Shown: positions 23,916-31,797 of the stretch, in pieces
How positions within the stretch are numbered: position 1 is the first letter of the stretch
Layout of the letters: the number at the start of each line of letters is the position of its first letter
Assembly (NCBI RefSeq): GCF_017876625.1
Contig: NZ_JAGIOH010000001.1
Coordinates: 4,795,501 to 4,859,500, forward strand
Source: Streptomyces syringium
GTDB taxonomy: Bacteria; Actinomycetota; Actinomycetes; Streptomycetales; Streptomycetaceae
Reading direction: 5' to 3'
DNA length: 64,000 bases
Translations under genes and position numbers: made by a program
Notes under the pieces: model-generated
The model's input: only the letters and a program-made list of their open reading frames with translations
What the model was told of the DNA's origin: nothing
Databases searched by the model: none

Positions 23916-25205
23916 GTGGCCAAGCGCGACAAGCGGCAGCGGGAGCTGCCGGAGGAGGCCCGGCTGCGGGAGGCCGTGGAGGAGGCCCTGCGCGGTCTGC
24001 GCGCCCAGGCACCGGAGGACCTCGACGACGCGCTGTACGCCGCCGCCTCCGCGCTGAGCGCCGCCCCCGCCGGCTGGGAGGCCGTGAGCCGGTCCGTGCT
24101 GCGGGTCGCCGGGACGACCCTGCGGCGTGCCTGGGAGTACGGCTGGCAGCCCGCCGACGTCCTGCGGCTCGTGCGGCGGGAGCTGACCGCCGCCGAGGTG
24201 CGGTTCACGGTGGACGCCATCGCGGCCGAGGCCCGGCGGTACCCGCCGGACACGCTCGGGGCGCGCTGGGCCGCGCAGCTGGCGGACGCGGACGCCCGCG
24301 TGTGGTGGAAGACGGACGACGCCTTCCTGGAGGGCTTCGCGGGGCGCGAGCGGCTGAGCCGGTTCGAGACGACGGCGTGCGCGCTCGGGACGCTACGGCT
24401 GATCGGCACGCTGCCGAAGATCGGAGCGGCCGGTCCGTTGCCGGGCGCCGCGCACGGGACGGGCACCGCGCATGCGGCCGCCGGGGCGCACGCGACGGCC
24501 GCAGGGCGCGCGGAAGCCCGTACCGGCGCCATCGCGCCCCGCATGCTCGCCCGGATCCGGGCCCTGCTGGCGAAAGCGGAGTCGACGGAGTTCGCCGAGG
24601 AGGCGGAGGCGCTGTCGGCGAAGGCCCAGGAGCTCATGGCGCGGCACTCCATCGACGAGGCGCTGGTCGCCGCCCACTCCACGGAACCGGTCGACGGGCC
24701 CACCGCCTGCCGGATCGGCGTCGAGGGGCCGTACGAGTCCGCGAAGGCGCTGCTTTTGGACGCGGTCGCCGCCGCCAACCACTGCCGGGCGGTGTGGTCG
24801 AGCGACTACGACTTCTCCACGGTCGTCGGCTTCGAGGCCGATCTGGAGCTGGTGGAGCTGATGTACACCTCGCTGCTGGTGCAGGCCACCGCCGCCATGC
24901 GCCGGGCCGGCGACGCCCACCACGCCCGCTCCCGCCGCACCCGCGACTTCCGTCAGTCCTTCCTCATCGCCTACGCGGCCCGCATCCGCGACCGGCTGTC
25001 GGACGCGGCGCGCGACGTCGCGGCGGAGGCCGGGCAGGAGGACCGGGAGGTGCTGCCGGTGCTGGCGGCGCGCGAGGTGGCGGTCGGCGAGACCGCCGAA
25101 CGGCTCTTCCCGACGACGACGGCGCACCGCCTCAAGGGACGCGACGCGGAGGGATGGGCGCGGGGCGAGGAGGCGGCGGACGCGGCGGTGCTGAGGGGAC
25201 GGTAG
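23916..25205 (+). CDS. DUF2786 domain protein
   Basis: 429 residues from GTG 23916 with AGGGAAGAGAG upstream. The DUF2786 helical motif is at about 205-245 (RIRALLAKAESTEF, EALSAKAQELMARHSIDEA). Before it is a helical region, after it a region with FRQSFLIAYAARIRDRL, as in related phage and actinobacterial proteins. No catalytic function is established for the family. A ~30-residue Ala/His/Gly-rich linker separates the halves. Cytoplasmic, no membrane segments. Confidence 0.85.
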   Translation: MAKRDKRQRELPEEARLREAVEEALRGLRAQAPEDLDDALYAAASALSAAPAGWEAVSRSVLRVAGTTLRRAWEYGWQPADVLRLVRRELTAAEVRFTVDAIAAEARRYPPDTLGARWAAQLADADARVWWKTDDAFLEGFAGRERLSRFETTACALGTLRLIGTLPKIGAAGPLPGAAHGTGTAHAAAGAHATAAGRAEARTGAIAPRMLARIRALLAKAESTEFAEEAEALSAKAQELMARHSIDEALVAAHSTEPVDGPTACRIGVEGPYESAKALLLDAVAAANHCRAVWSSDYDFSTVVGFEADLELVELMYTSLLVQATAAMRRAGDAHHARSRRTRDFRQSFLIAYAARIRDRLSDAARDVAAEAGQEDREVLPVLAAREVAVGETAERLFPTTTAHRLKGRDAEGWARGEEAADAAVLRGR

Positions 25206-25245
25206 GTCTGCCGCCGTGGACGGTCGGCCTGCCGCCGTGTCCCTT

Positions 25246-25292
25246 CAGCCCGGCGGTGCGAAATACGCCTCAGCCCGGCGGTGCGAAATACG
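25246..25292. repeat. Direct repeat spanning the AraC gene stop codon
   Basis: CAGCCCGGCGGTGCGAAATACG occurs at 25246-25267 and again at 25271-25292, a 25-base period. The second copy includes the last codons and stop of the AraC-type gene on the minus strand; the first copy lies just beyond the stop. This looks like a recent slippage duplication. A second short duplication (CTGCCGCCGTG) lies just left of it. Confidence 0.85.
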
Positions 25293-26061
25293 ACCCCGGC
25301 GGCACGCCCACGCCCCGGCGGAACGCCGCCACGAACGCGCTCGGTGAGCCGTAGCCGACGCGGTGGGCCACGGAGGAGACCGTGGAGCCCGCCGCCAGCA
25401 GGGGCATCGCGGCCTGGAGGCGCAGCTGCGTGCGCCACTGCCCGTACGTCATGCCGGTGCCGGAGACGAAGGCCCGCGCCAGCGTGCGGGCGCTCGCGCC
25501 GACCACCGCGCCCCACTGCGCGAGCGTCCGGTCGTCGGCGGGGTTCGCGCGCAGGGCCTCCGCCACGCGGCGGGCCCGGGGATCGGCGGGCAGCGGCGCC
25601 CGCACGGTCGCGACGGACACCGGGTGGAGGAGATCGAGGACGACGCTCTCGGCGCGGTGCCGCGCGTCCGCGCCGAGCGTGTCCTGGTCCTGTGCGAGGT
25701 GCCCGATCAGCTCGCGCAGCAGCCCGGAGACGGGCACGACCTGGGGTTCGCGCCAGGTCAGCGGGCAGCGCTCCGGCCAGAAGTACAGGCTGCGCAGCAG
25801 GGCGGGGCTCGTCGCTCCCGTGGCATGGCGGACGCCGGCCGGGATCCACAGGGCGAGGGTGGACGGCAGGACCCAGGTGCGGCCGGTGGCCCGTACGGCC
25901 AGGACGCCGTGGGGCGCCCACGCGAGCTGGTGCGCGCCGTGCGCGTGACGGCCGAACCACTCGCCGGTCCGTAACGCGAAGCTGCCGACGACGACCGCAC
26001 CGCCGGGGGCGGACGTCAGCTGCCCGCCCCGCGGTGCCTGCGACTGTCCGTCTCGCGACAT
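25270..26061 (-). CDS. AraC-family regulator with N-terminal cupin
   Basis: 263 residues. The N-terminal half is a cupin sensing domain (EWFGRHAHGAHQLAWAPHG, LWIPAGVRHAT). The C-terminal ~100 residues carry two helix-turn-helix motifs (LAQWGAVVGASARTLARAF and VSSVAHRVGYGSPSAFVAAFRR). It resembles NimR-type regulators that control a divergent efflux or modification gene. Here the divergent neighbour is a SAM methyltransferase 55 bases away, the likely target. Confidence 0.9.
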   Translation of the reverse strand: MSRDGQSQAPRGGQLTSAPGGAVVVGSFALRTGEWFGRHAHGAHQLAWAPHGVLAVRATGRTWVLPSTLALWIPAGVRHATGATSPALLRSLYFWPERCPLTWREPQVVPVSGLLRELIGHLAQDQDTLGADARHRAESVVLDLLHPVSVATVRAPLPADPRARRVAEALRANPADDRTLAQWGAVVGASARTLARAFVSGTGMTYGQWRTQLRLQAAMPLLAAGSTVSSVAHRVGYGSPSAFVAAFRRGVGVPPGSYFAPPG

Positions 26062-26116
26062 GGGTTGGCTCCCCGGCCCGTATCCGACACCCCCGACCGG
26101 TTCCTAGCCTCGCAGC

Positions 26117-26683
26117 ATGCCGATGAACCGCTTTCACCGCCACCTGTGCCGCTCCCGGATGTGGGCCCGCGCGATCGAGAACGAACTGCTGCCCTGGGCC
26201 CTCGAGGACGTCCGGCTCGGGCCCGACACCCTGGAGATCGGCCCCGGTTACGGGGCGACCACGCGCGTCCTGGTGCGCCAGGTGCCGCGCCTGAGCGTCG
26301 TCGAGATCGACGCCGCCTCCGCCTCGGGCCTGCGCCGGGAGTTCGGGGACAGGGCCGAGGTCATCCACGGCGACGGCGCCGCCCTGCCGCTGCCGGACGG
26401 GCGGTTCGACTCCGTCGCCTGTTTCACGATGCTCCACCACGTGCCGTCGCCGGGGCAGCAGGACGCGCTCTTCGCGGAGGCGCACCGGGTGCTGCGCGCG
26501 GGCGGTGAGTTCGTCGGCTGCGACGCCCTCACCGGCTGGGGCTTCCGCCTCGTCCACCTCGGTGACACCTGCGTGCCCGTACCGCCCGGCACGCTGGCGG
26601 GACGACTGCGGGCGGCGGGGTTCGCCGACCCCGAAGTGACCGTGGGGAAGGGCAGTTTCCGGTTCCGGGCCCGTCGGCGGTAG
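26117..26683 (+). CDS. SAM-dependent methyltransferase (class I)
   Basis: 188 residues. The Rossmann motif I is LEIGPGYGATTRVLV, acidic residue VVEIDAAS, motif post-II VIHGDGAALPLPDGRFD, and motif III ACFTMLHHVPSP. It is of the Methyltransf_11/25 type, small and cytoplasmic. The substrate is unknown. It is divergent from an AraC regulator, so is probably inducible. The C-terminus is Arg-rich. Confidence 0.9.
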   Translation: MPMNRFHRHLCRSRMWARAIENELLPWALEDVRLGPDTLEIGPGYGATTRVLVRQVPRLSVVEIDAASASGLRREFGDRAEVIHGDGAALPLPDGRFDSVACFTMLHHVPSPGQQDALFAEAHRVLRAGGEFVGCDALTGWGFRLVHLGDTCVPVPPGTLAGRLRAAGFADPEVTVGKGSFRFRARRR

Positions 26684-26697
26684 GCCGGTGACGGGGG

Positions 26698-27600
26698 TCA
26701 GGCCGCCAGTCGGGGTTCGCCCCGGAAGACCTGGCGGGTGTGCCAGGCTATGTGTTCCGGGTCCACCGGATCGGTGCCCGGCTGGGGCCCCATGAGCGCT
26801 TGGCCGGACAGGTCGTGGACCTGCCCGCGCGCGGCGCGACCGTCGCCGGTGAATTCCTGGGAGACCATGATCCGGCGCTGTCCGCTCAGGCCCAGCACGC
26901 CTTGGTCGAACAGCTTGTGGTGGAGCGAGCAGAGGCACAGGCCGTTGGACAGCCGGTCCGGGCCGTCGAACGCCCACCACCGCACGTGTGCGGCCTCCAG
27001 TCCGACGGGGGTGTGCCCGATCGATCCGCTGAATCCGCAGAAGGCGCAGCGGTATTCGTAGGCCACGAGCACCTTCGCCCGCAGTTCGGCGTTACGGCGC
27101 CGGGTCTCCTTGGTGACCTCGCCGAGCAGTACCGCCGTTCCGTCGGCCGCTTCGAGGTCGAGCCCGACGGCGGCGGTGATGTCCGGGTGCAGGGACGGCG
27201 GGAAGTGGCTGTCCAGGAGCAGGTGCGCGAGGCGTCCGAGCAGGGCGGGTTCCGATGACAGAGCCGCTCGCAGACCGGGCGCCAGCCGCCCCGCCGCCCC
27301 GCTCGACCGGAGCCTGCCCACGACGGACCCGGGGCTTCCGGAGCCCGTGTCTGTACGGACCTCCCAGACGCCGTCACTGGTCAGGTGGTGGAAGGGATAC
27401 GCCGCGCTCGTCTTCCGGTTGGGACCGAAGTCCTCCAGCAGACGAGCCAGATCGCCCTCCACGGACGTGAAACGGAGAGCGGCGTCGGCGTCCTGCTGAA
27501 ACCGTCCCAGCGCGTACAGCAGCAACAACGGCTTGTGCGGAGCACGCACCCCGTTCTGCGACCACTGCCGCAGATTCCTCACCCGCTCCATCCAGTCCAT
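26698..27600 (-). CDS. Phosphorothioate-dependent (type IV) restriction endonuclease, SBD-HNH
   Basis: 300 residues from ATG 27600. The N-terminal ~150 residues look like a sulfur-binding domain: RAPHKPLLLLYALGRF (19-34), then KTSAAYPFHHL and DGVWEV. The C-terminus is an HNH nuclease: CAFCG near 185, EAAHVRWW near 207 and NGLCLCSLHHKLFD near 225, giving zinc Cys pairs and catalytic His residues. SBD-HNH proteins without an SRA domain (SprMcrA-like) cut DNA carrying Dnd phosphorothioate modification. No dnd genes are in this window, consistent with a host that excludes modified foreign DNA. It starts 51 bases from the plus-strand gene at 27651. Confidence 0.85.
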   Translation of the reverse strand: MDWMERVRNLRQWSQNGVRAPHKPLLLLYALGRFQQDADAALRFTSVEGDLARLLEDFGPNRKTSAAYPFHHLTSDGVWEVRTDTGSGSPGSVVGRLRSSGAAGRLAPGLRAALSSEPALLGRLAHLLLDSHFPPSLHPDITAAVGLDLEAADGTAVLLGEVTKETRRRNAELRAKVLVAYEYRCAFCGFSGSIGHTPVGLEAAHVRWWAFDGPDRLSNGLCLCSLHHKLFDQGVLGLSGQRRIMVSQEFTGDGRAARGQVHDLSGQALMGPQPGTDPVDPEHIAWHTRQVFRGEPRLAA

Positions 27601-27650
27601 CCGTGGACTGTAGTCATGGCGCACGGCGCCCGCCCCGCTAGGGTCTGCGC

Positions 27651-28163
27651 ATGAGCGCCGTCATCGCCGCCATGCTCACCGCTGTGGTGGGAGTGCTGGG
27701 CACCCTGTTCGCACCGCTGGTCACCCATCGGGTGACCGCGCGGCAGCGTGCCGAGGAAGGGCAGGCGGCGGAGGAGCGGCGGCGCTTCGAGGAGCGACGG
27801 GCCGCGTACACGGCGATGAACCGGGCGACAGGGCAGTTCCACACCCTCCTCAAGGACGCCCTGCACCGCATCCGGGACGGCGTCTACACCGACCAGGAGC
27901 GCGCGCAGCTCGAAGAGGCCCGGCTCGATCACCGCGACCGTTACGCCGAGGCGCAAATGATCGTGCCGGAGGCGGTATTGGACGCGTCCCGCCACCTCAA
28001 CAAGGTCCTCTCCGCGAGCGACGCCGCCGTGAAACGGATCGACCGGGGGCGGGCCCGTGACGGCGAGAACACCCAACAGGTCCTGATCGACCTCAAGGAG
28101 GCGGAACCCCGGCTGTCCGCCATGCGCCGCCTCATGCGCGAGGACCTGGGAGTCACGGACTGA
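27651..28163 (+). CDS. Membrane-anchored coiled-coil protein of unknown function
   Basis: 170 residues. One N-terminal hydrophobic helix (AAMLTAVVGVLGTLFAPLV) is followed by a highly charged coiled coil (ARQRAEEGQAAEERRRFEERR) and further amphipathic helices. There is no signal peptidase site, so it is probably a cytoplasmic protein tethered to the membrane. It lies between the SBD-HNH nuclease and the amyloid-motif pair. The next gene on the same strand follows after 87 bases, so it may be a component of the same locus. No enzymatic motif or amyloid motif is visible in it. Confidence 0.7.
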   Translation: MSAVIAAMLTAVVGVLGTLFAPLVTHRVTARQRAEEGQAAEERRRFEERRAAYTAMNRATGQFHTLLKDALHRIRDGVYTDQERAQLEEARLDHRDRYAEAQMIVPEAVLDASRHLNKVLSASDAAVKRIDRGRARDGENTQQVLIDLKEAEPRLSAMRRLMREDLGVTD

Positions 28164-28250
28164 CGGCACATCGGGCTGCCGTTCGGACCGCCCCACGGGT
28201 AGGTTGAGTTTCCTGGGACTCCGCGTGGGCGGAACGGGGGAGGTCGCGTC

Positions 28251-28655
28251 GTGGACGCTCTGCTGGTGGCCGGTCAGATAGCGCCGTACGTCACGGCGGC
28301 GGTCGGTGCGTACGGGACGGCCGTGGTGACGCGGGTGAGTGACGCCGGCGCCGACGCGACCGTGTCGCTCGGGCAGCGGATCCTTCAGCGCGTCTGGCGG
28401 CGGGAGGAGAGCCGCGAGGACATCGAGGGCGCGGTCGACGCGCTCGCCGCCGCACCCGAGGACGAGGACCTGCAAGCCCTGCTGCGGGCGCAGCTCAAGC
28501 GGGCGCTGCTGGCGGACCCCGAACTCACCGCCGAGCTGGCGCGGTTGCTGCCGCCCGCCGGGTCGTCGTTCACCGCCTCCGGTGCGGGGGCCGTCGCCGT
28601 GCAGCACAACTCCGGCGTCATCAGCACCGGAAGCGACGCCACCATCCAGCGATGA
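28251..28655 (+). CDS. Bell-like effector with C-terminal RHIM-like (BASS3) amyloid motif
   Basis: 134 residues from GTG 28251 with GGGGGAGG upstream. The N-terminus (LLVAGQIAPYVTAAVGAYGTAVV) is hydrophobic and Gly/Ala-rich, followed by helices (LGQRILQRVWRREESREDIEGA). This layout is like the bacterial Bell domains proposed as membrane-permeabilising counterparts of fungal HeLo/HELL. Residues 109-134 hold GAVAVQHNSGVISTG, an RHIM-like bacterial amyloid signalling sequence. The same motif opens the next protein. Inferred role: cell-death executor seeded by the NLR partner. The stop overlaps the next start (ATGA), so the two are translationally coupled. Confidence 0.8.
   Translation: MDALLVAGQIAPYVTAAVGAYGTAVVTRVSDAGADATVSLGQRILQRVWRREESREDIEGAVDALAAAPEDEDLQALLRAQLKRALLADPELTAELARLLPPAGSSFTASGAGAVAVQHNSGVISTGSDATIQR
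28575..28652 (+). other. Amyloid signalling motif, effector copy
   Basis: Encodes the last 26 residues of the effector, consensus GAVAVxxNxGxISTG followed by ATI. About two thirds of the positions are identical to the copy at 28694-28774 in the NLR-like gene. It matches the RHIM-like BASS3 pattern of actinobacteria. Confidence 0.8.
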
Positions 28656-30688
28656 CGCACCAGTATCAGGAGCGGCGTGAGGTGCAGGGGGAGGCGTCCG
28701 GGCCCGGCGCGGTGGCCGTCGGCAGCAACCACGGCATCATCAGCACCGGCGACGCGGCCACGATCGACAACCGCACCCTGCACCTTCCGGCCGAGGCGCT
28801 CAGAGCGCCCGCCGAGGTGCCGGCGCCGCCCGGGCTGAACAATCTGCCCGCACCGCGCAGCGCCGTCTTCGTCGGCCGTGTCGAGGACCTGGCGCGGCTC
28901 GGCGCCGCGATGGACGGCGGGGGCGCCGCGACCGTCGTGCACGGCCTCGGCGGCATGGGCAAGAGCACGCTCGCCCTGCACTACGCCCACCGCCACCGCG
29001 ACCGCTACAACCCCGTCTGGTGGGTGCCCGCCGAGACCCCCGACGGCATCACCCTCGCGCTCGCCTCCCTTGCCGCGCACCTCGACCCGTACGCGAACCT
29101 CACCGCTTCGGCGAGTGCCGAAGGAGCCGCGTGGGCCACCGCATGGCTCCAGTCGCACGAGGGCTGGCTGCTCGTCCTCGACAACGCCGAGGCCCCGGAC
29201 GATCTCGCCCCGGTGATCGGTCCTCTCACGACGGGGCAGCATCTGATCACCAGCCGGCGCGCCACCGGCTGGCACCACCTCGCCCGGCCCCTGGGCCTGC
29301 GAACCCTGGCACCCGACGCGTCGACGGATCTGCTCATGCGCATCATCGGCGAGGCGGGTGGGGCGGGCCAGCCGGGCGGGCCCGACGACGGCGCTGTTTT
29401 GGCGGAGCTGGCAGCCGAACTGGGCCACCTCCCCCTCGCTCTGACCCAGGCCGCCGCGTACATCCAGCACACCGCCATCACCCCGGCGTCGTACCTGGCG
29501 CGGCTGCGCCGCCATCCGGCACGGATGTTCGCCGCGTCCGCCACGGACAACCACGAACGCACCGTCGCCCGGGTCTGGCAGCTGACCTTGCAGGCCATCG
29601 CCGCCCGGGACCCGCTCGCGGTCGACATCCTGCGGACGTTCGCCTGGCTCGGCCCCGACGACGTGCCGCGCGACCTGGCCGAGGCCCTCGACGACGACCC
29701 GATCGCCGTCGACGAGGCGCTGGCGCTGCTGCACGCGTACAGCATGATCACGCTCACCCCGCTGACCTTCACCGTCCACCGCCTCGTCCAGGCCGTGGCC
29801 CGCACCCCCGACCCGGCCGACCCCCATCGCGCCGAGGAGACGATCGAGGAGGCCCGCCGCCGGGCCATCGGCCTGCTCGGCGCGGCGCTCCCGGAAGACC
29901 CGCTGTTCAACGTGGCCGGCCGTCCGCGCTGGCGGGCACTGCTCCCGCACATCGAGGCCCTCGCCGACCATGTCCCGCCCGCACGGGACGACGAGGAGAC
30001 CGATGTCATCTGGCTTCTGACCTCGGCGTTCCTGCAGAGCGAGGTCCAACTCGACCGGGCCGTCGGCTTCGCCGAGCGTTCCATGGCGGCGTCACAGCGG
30101 CTGCACGGCCCGGATGCCCCTCGGACCCTGGCGTCCCGCTCCGTCCTCGCCAGCGCATACCGCGCGGCGGGCGATCTGGAACGGGCCATCACACTGCACG
30201 AGCGAAACCGTGACGACTGCGAGCGCGTCTTCGGCGCCGCCCACGAGGAAACGCTCATGGCCCGCGCCAATCTCGCCTACGCCCACGGACTGGCCGGCGA
30301 TGTGCACCTGGCCGCCGAACTGCACAGCCGCAACCTCGCCGACTGCGAACGGCTCCTGGGCCCGGACGACAAGCTCACCCTCGTCTCACGGAACAACCTG
30401 GCGAGCGCGTACCGCGAGGCGGGCGACCTCGACCGCGCCATCTCCCTGCACGAGCAGAGCACGGCAGACTACGCACGCGTCTTCGGCCCCGGCCACCCGG
30501 AAACCCTCACGGCCCGCAGCAACCTCGCGTACACCTACCAACTCGCGGGCGACCTCACCCGGGCGATCCCCCTCCACGAAGCCGTCCTGACCGCCCGAGA
30601 ACGAGCCCTGGGCCCCACCCACCCCCACACAACCCTCGCCCACGAACTCCTGACCAACGCCCGCGCGGCCGCGGCGTCCGCAGGTTGA
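28652..30688 (+). CDS. NLR-like NB-ARC/TPR signalling ATPase with N-terminal amyloid motif
   Basis: 678 residues. Residues 15-41 hold the RHIM-like motif GAVAVGSNHGIISTGD. The nucleotide-binding domain follows: FVGRVEDL, Walker A GLGGMGKST (98-106, Lys104), Walker B LLVLDN (Asp177), and a sensor region ITSRR. A winged-helix region (about 310-390) leads to at least five 42-residue TPRs of kinesin-light-chain type (about 440-670; repeated xRxxLAxAYxxAGDLxxAIxLHE). This is the architecture of STAND/NLR immune receptors: TPRs sense, NB-ARC oligomerises, the motif seeds amyloid in the partner effector. Cytoplasmic. ATGA overlap with the effector gene shows one transcript and near-fixed stoichiometry. 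Confidence 0.9.
   Translation: MTHQYQERREVQGEASGPGAVAVGSNHGIISTGDAATIDNRTLHLPAEALRAPAEVPAPPGLNNLPAPRSAVFVGRVEDLARLGAAMDGGGAATVVHGLGGMGKSTLALHYAHRHRDRYNPVWWVPAETPDGITLALASLAAHLDPYANLTASASAEGAAWATAWLQSHEGWLLVLDNAEAPDDLAPVIGPLTTGQHLITSRRATGWHHLARPLGLRTLAPDASTDLLMRIIGEAGGAGQPGGPDDGAVLAELAAELGHLPLALTQAAAYIQHTAITPASYLARLRRHPARMFAASATDNHERTVARVWQLTLQAIAARDPLAVDILRTFAWLGPDDVPRDLAEALDDDPIAVDEALALLHAYSMITLTPLTFTVHRLVQAVARTPDPADPHRAEETIEEARRRAIGLLGAALPEDPLFNVAGRPRWRALLPHIEALADHVPPARDDEETDVIWLLTSAFLQSEVQLDRAVGFAERSMAASQRLHGPDAPRTLASRSVLASAYRAAGDLERAITLHERNRDDCERVFGAAHEETLMARANLAYAHGLAGDVHLAAELHSRNLADCERLLGPDDKLTLVSRNNLASAYREAGDLDRAISLHEQSTADYARVFGPGHPETLTARSNLAYTYQLAGDLTRAIPLHEAVLTARERALGPTHPHTTLAHELLTNARAAAASAG
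28694..28774 (+). other. Amyloid signalling motif, NLR copy
   Basis: Encodes residues 15-41 of the NB-ARC/TPR protein. It aligns without gaps to the effector C-terminus: ASGxGAVAV, then N, G, ISTG and ATI are shared. N-terminal in the receptor and C-terminal in the effector is the known arrangement of such pairs. Confidence 0.8.
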
Positions 30689-30892
30689 ATGCCGGTGCAT
30701 GTGCCACCGCCTGCCGCTGAACATGACGCTGAACTGGGGCCGTGCCTACGGCACGTCCGTGATCCGTCATCCGGCTGTGATGAACGCTGCGCGAAGGACG
30801 ACCGATCGAACTGACGCTCTGCGATGCGTGCGAGACCGTTGTCGGACCGGACGGTCGCCTGTAGACACGCGCTGCCCTGCGGCGGGCAGCTG

Positions 30893-31369
30893 TCATGTGC
30901 GCGTCTGTCGAATGGGACAGGGCAGGGTGGAGTCGGTGCGATTCGGGGAGCACGTAACGAGTGCGATCGAGTGGAAGACAGTGCCCTTCAGGTAGTGACC
31001 GAAGGACACGTCCCCGCCCCAGGCCAGCCGCTCCACAGCGCCCTTCGTCAGGAGCATCAAGCGGGTCACCTCTCGGTCGTCTTCAGAGACGAACCTCGGG
31101 GCGAACTCTGAGAGCTGAAGCCCCAGCCACTCCCCGGCCTCTTTCGGTTCCTGCCACGTGCCCCGGACCAGCGACGCCGGTTTCAGCAGCCAGTGTGCCG
31201 TCTGAAGCGGTGGCAGATCCGTCACGGGAAAGTCCGCCAACGCCGAACGGTAGCGCTGGATCACATCCAGGGGGCTGTCAGCCGTTGGCGGTTCGCCTAC
31301 CGGTCGCCTCAAGCTTTCCTCGTCGAACGCCTTCTTCTCACCCAGCCAGGCATAACCGTGGATGTGCAC
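30893..31369 (-). CDS. Hypothetical protein
   Basis: 158 residues from GTG 31369 with GGAG at good spacing. A soluble mixed alpha/beta protein, with a core WLLKPASLVRGTWQEPKEAG and a C-terminus containing two cysteines. I recognise no domain. It is convergent with the NLR-like gene (200 bases between), and lies downstream of the DUF397 gene on the same strand, so may belong to the regulatory cassette that starts at 33351. Base composition is slightly lower in GC than the neighbours, as expected for accessory DNA. Confidence 0.65.
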   Translation of the reverse strand: MHIHGYAWLGEKKAFDEESLRRPVGEPPTADSPLDVIQRYRSALADFPVTDLPPLQTAHWLLKPASLVRGTWQEPKEAGEWLGLQLSEFAPRFVSEDDREVTRLMLLTKGAVERLAWGGDVSFGHYLKGTVFHSIALVTCSPNRTDSTLPCPIRQTRT

Positions 31370-31453
31370 TGTGCTCCGTTCCGGGGGAAGGCAACGTCCC
31401 CGCCCGTCGACATATGGGCGGGGACGTCGGTGAGGAGGGCTCTGCTCAGAGCG

Positions 31454-31678
31454 TCAGGCGGAGAGCCCGAACCGCGCGGGGTCGATACCGGCCGCGCCCA
31501 GCTCCGCTGTGGTGAATCGCAGCGGTTCGGCAGTCGGCCGCTTGCTGTCGCCCAAGGCCCACGAGTTCGGCCCGATCTTGGAGAGAGTCACGCACGCCTC
31601 GCCGTCCGGGTGCGTGTTGCCCCCACACGCCTTGCTGAATTGCGAACCAGTGATGTCGATGCTGTACAGGTCGGTCAT
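31454..31678 (-). CDS. DUF397 domain protein
   Basis: 74 residues with GGAGG five bases before the ATG. The DUF397 pattern is visible: a GGN...CVTL first half, then WALGDSKRP and LRFTTAELGAAG. Such small proteins pair with XRE/DUF5753 regulators (as in the WhiJ and BldB-associated systems of Streptomyces) and modulate their DNA binding. Here it follows the XRE gene by 119 bases on the same strand. Confidence 0.87.
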   Translation of the reverse strand: MTDLYSIDITGSQFSKACGGNTHPDGEACVTLSKIGPNSWALGDSKRPTAEPLRFTTAELGAAGIDPARFGLSA

Positions 31679-31797
31679 CTGTTCCTCCGGCGCGGGTGAA
31701 GGTGTTCGCGAGGAGGGGACAGCCGAACCGTGAGTCCATCGTGGTCCTGCGGCTGCTCACTGGGATTCCCTCCTCGGGTGTTGGCATCGCCGATGCT

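Noticed and set aside
28251..30688. Interpreting the NLR/effector genes as a toxin-antitoxin pair
   Set aside because: The second gene is a 678-residue NTPase with TPRs and the shared motif is an amyloid-type signal, which fits receptor-effector signalling better than neutralisation.
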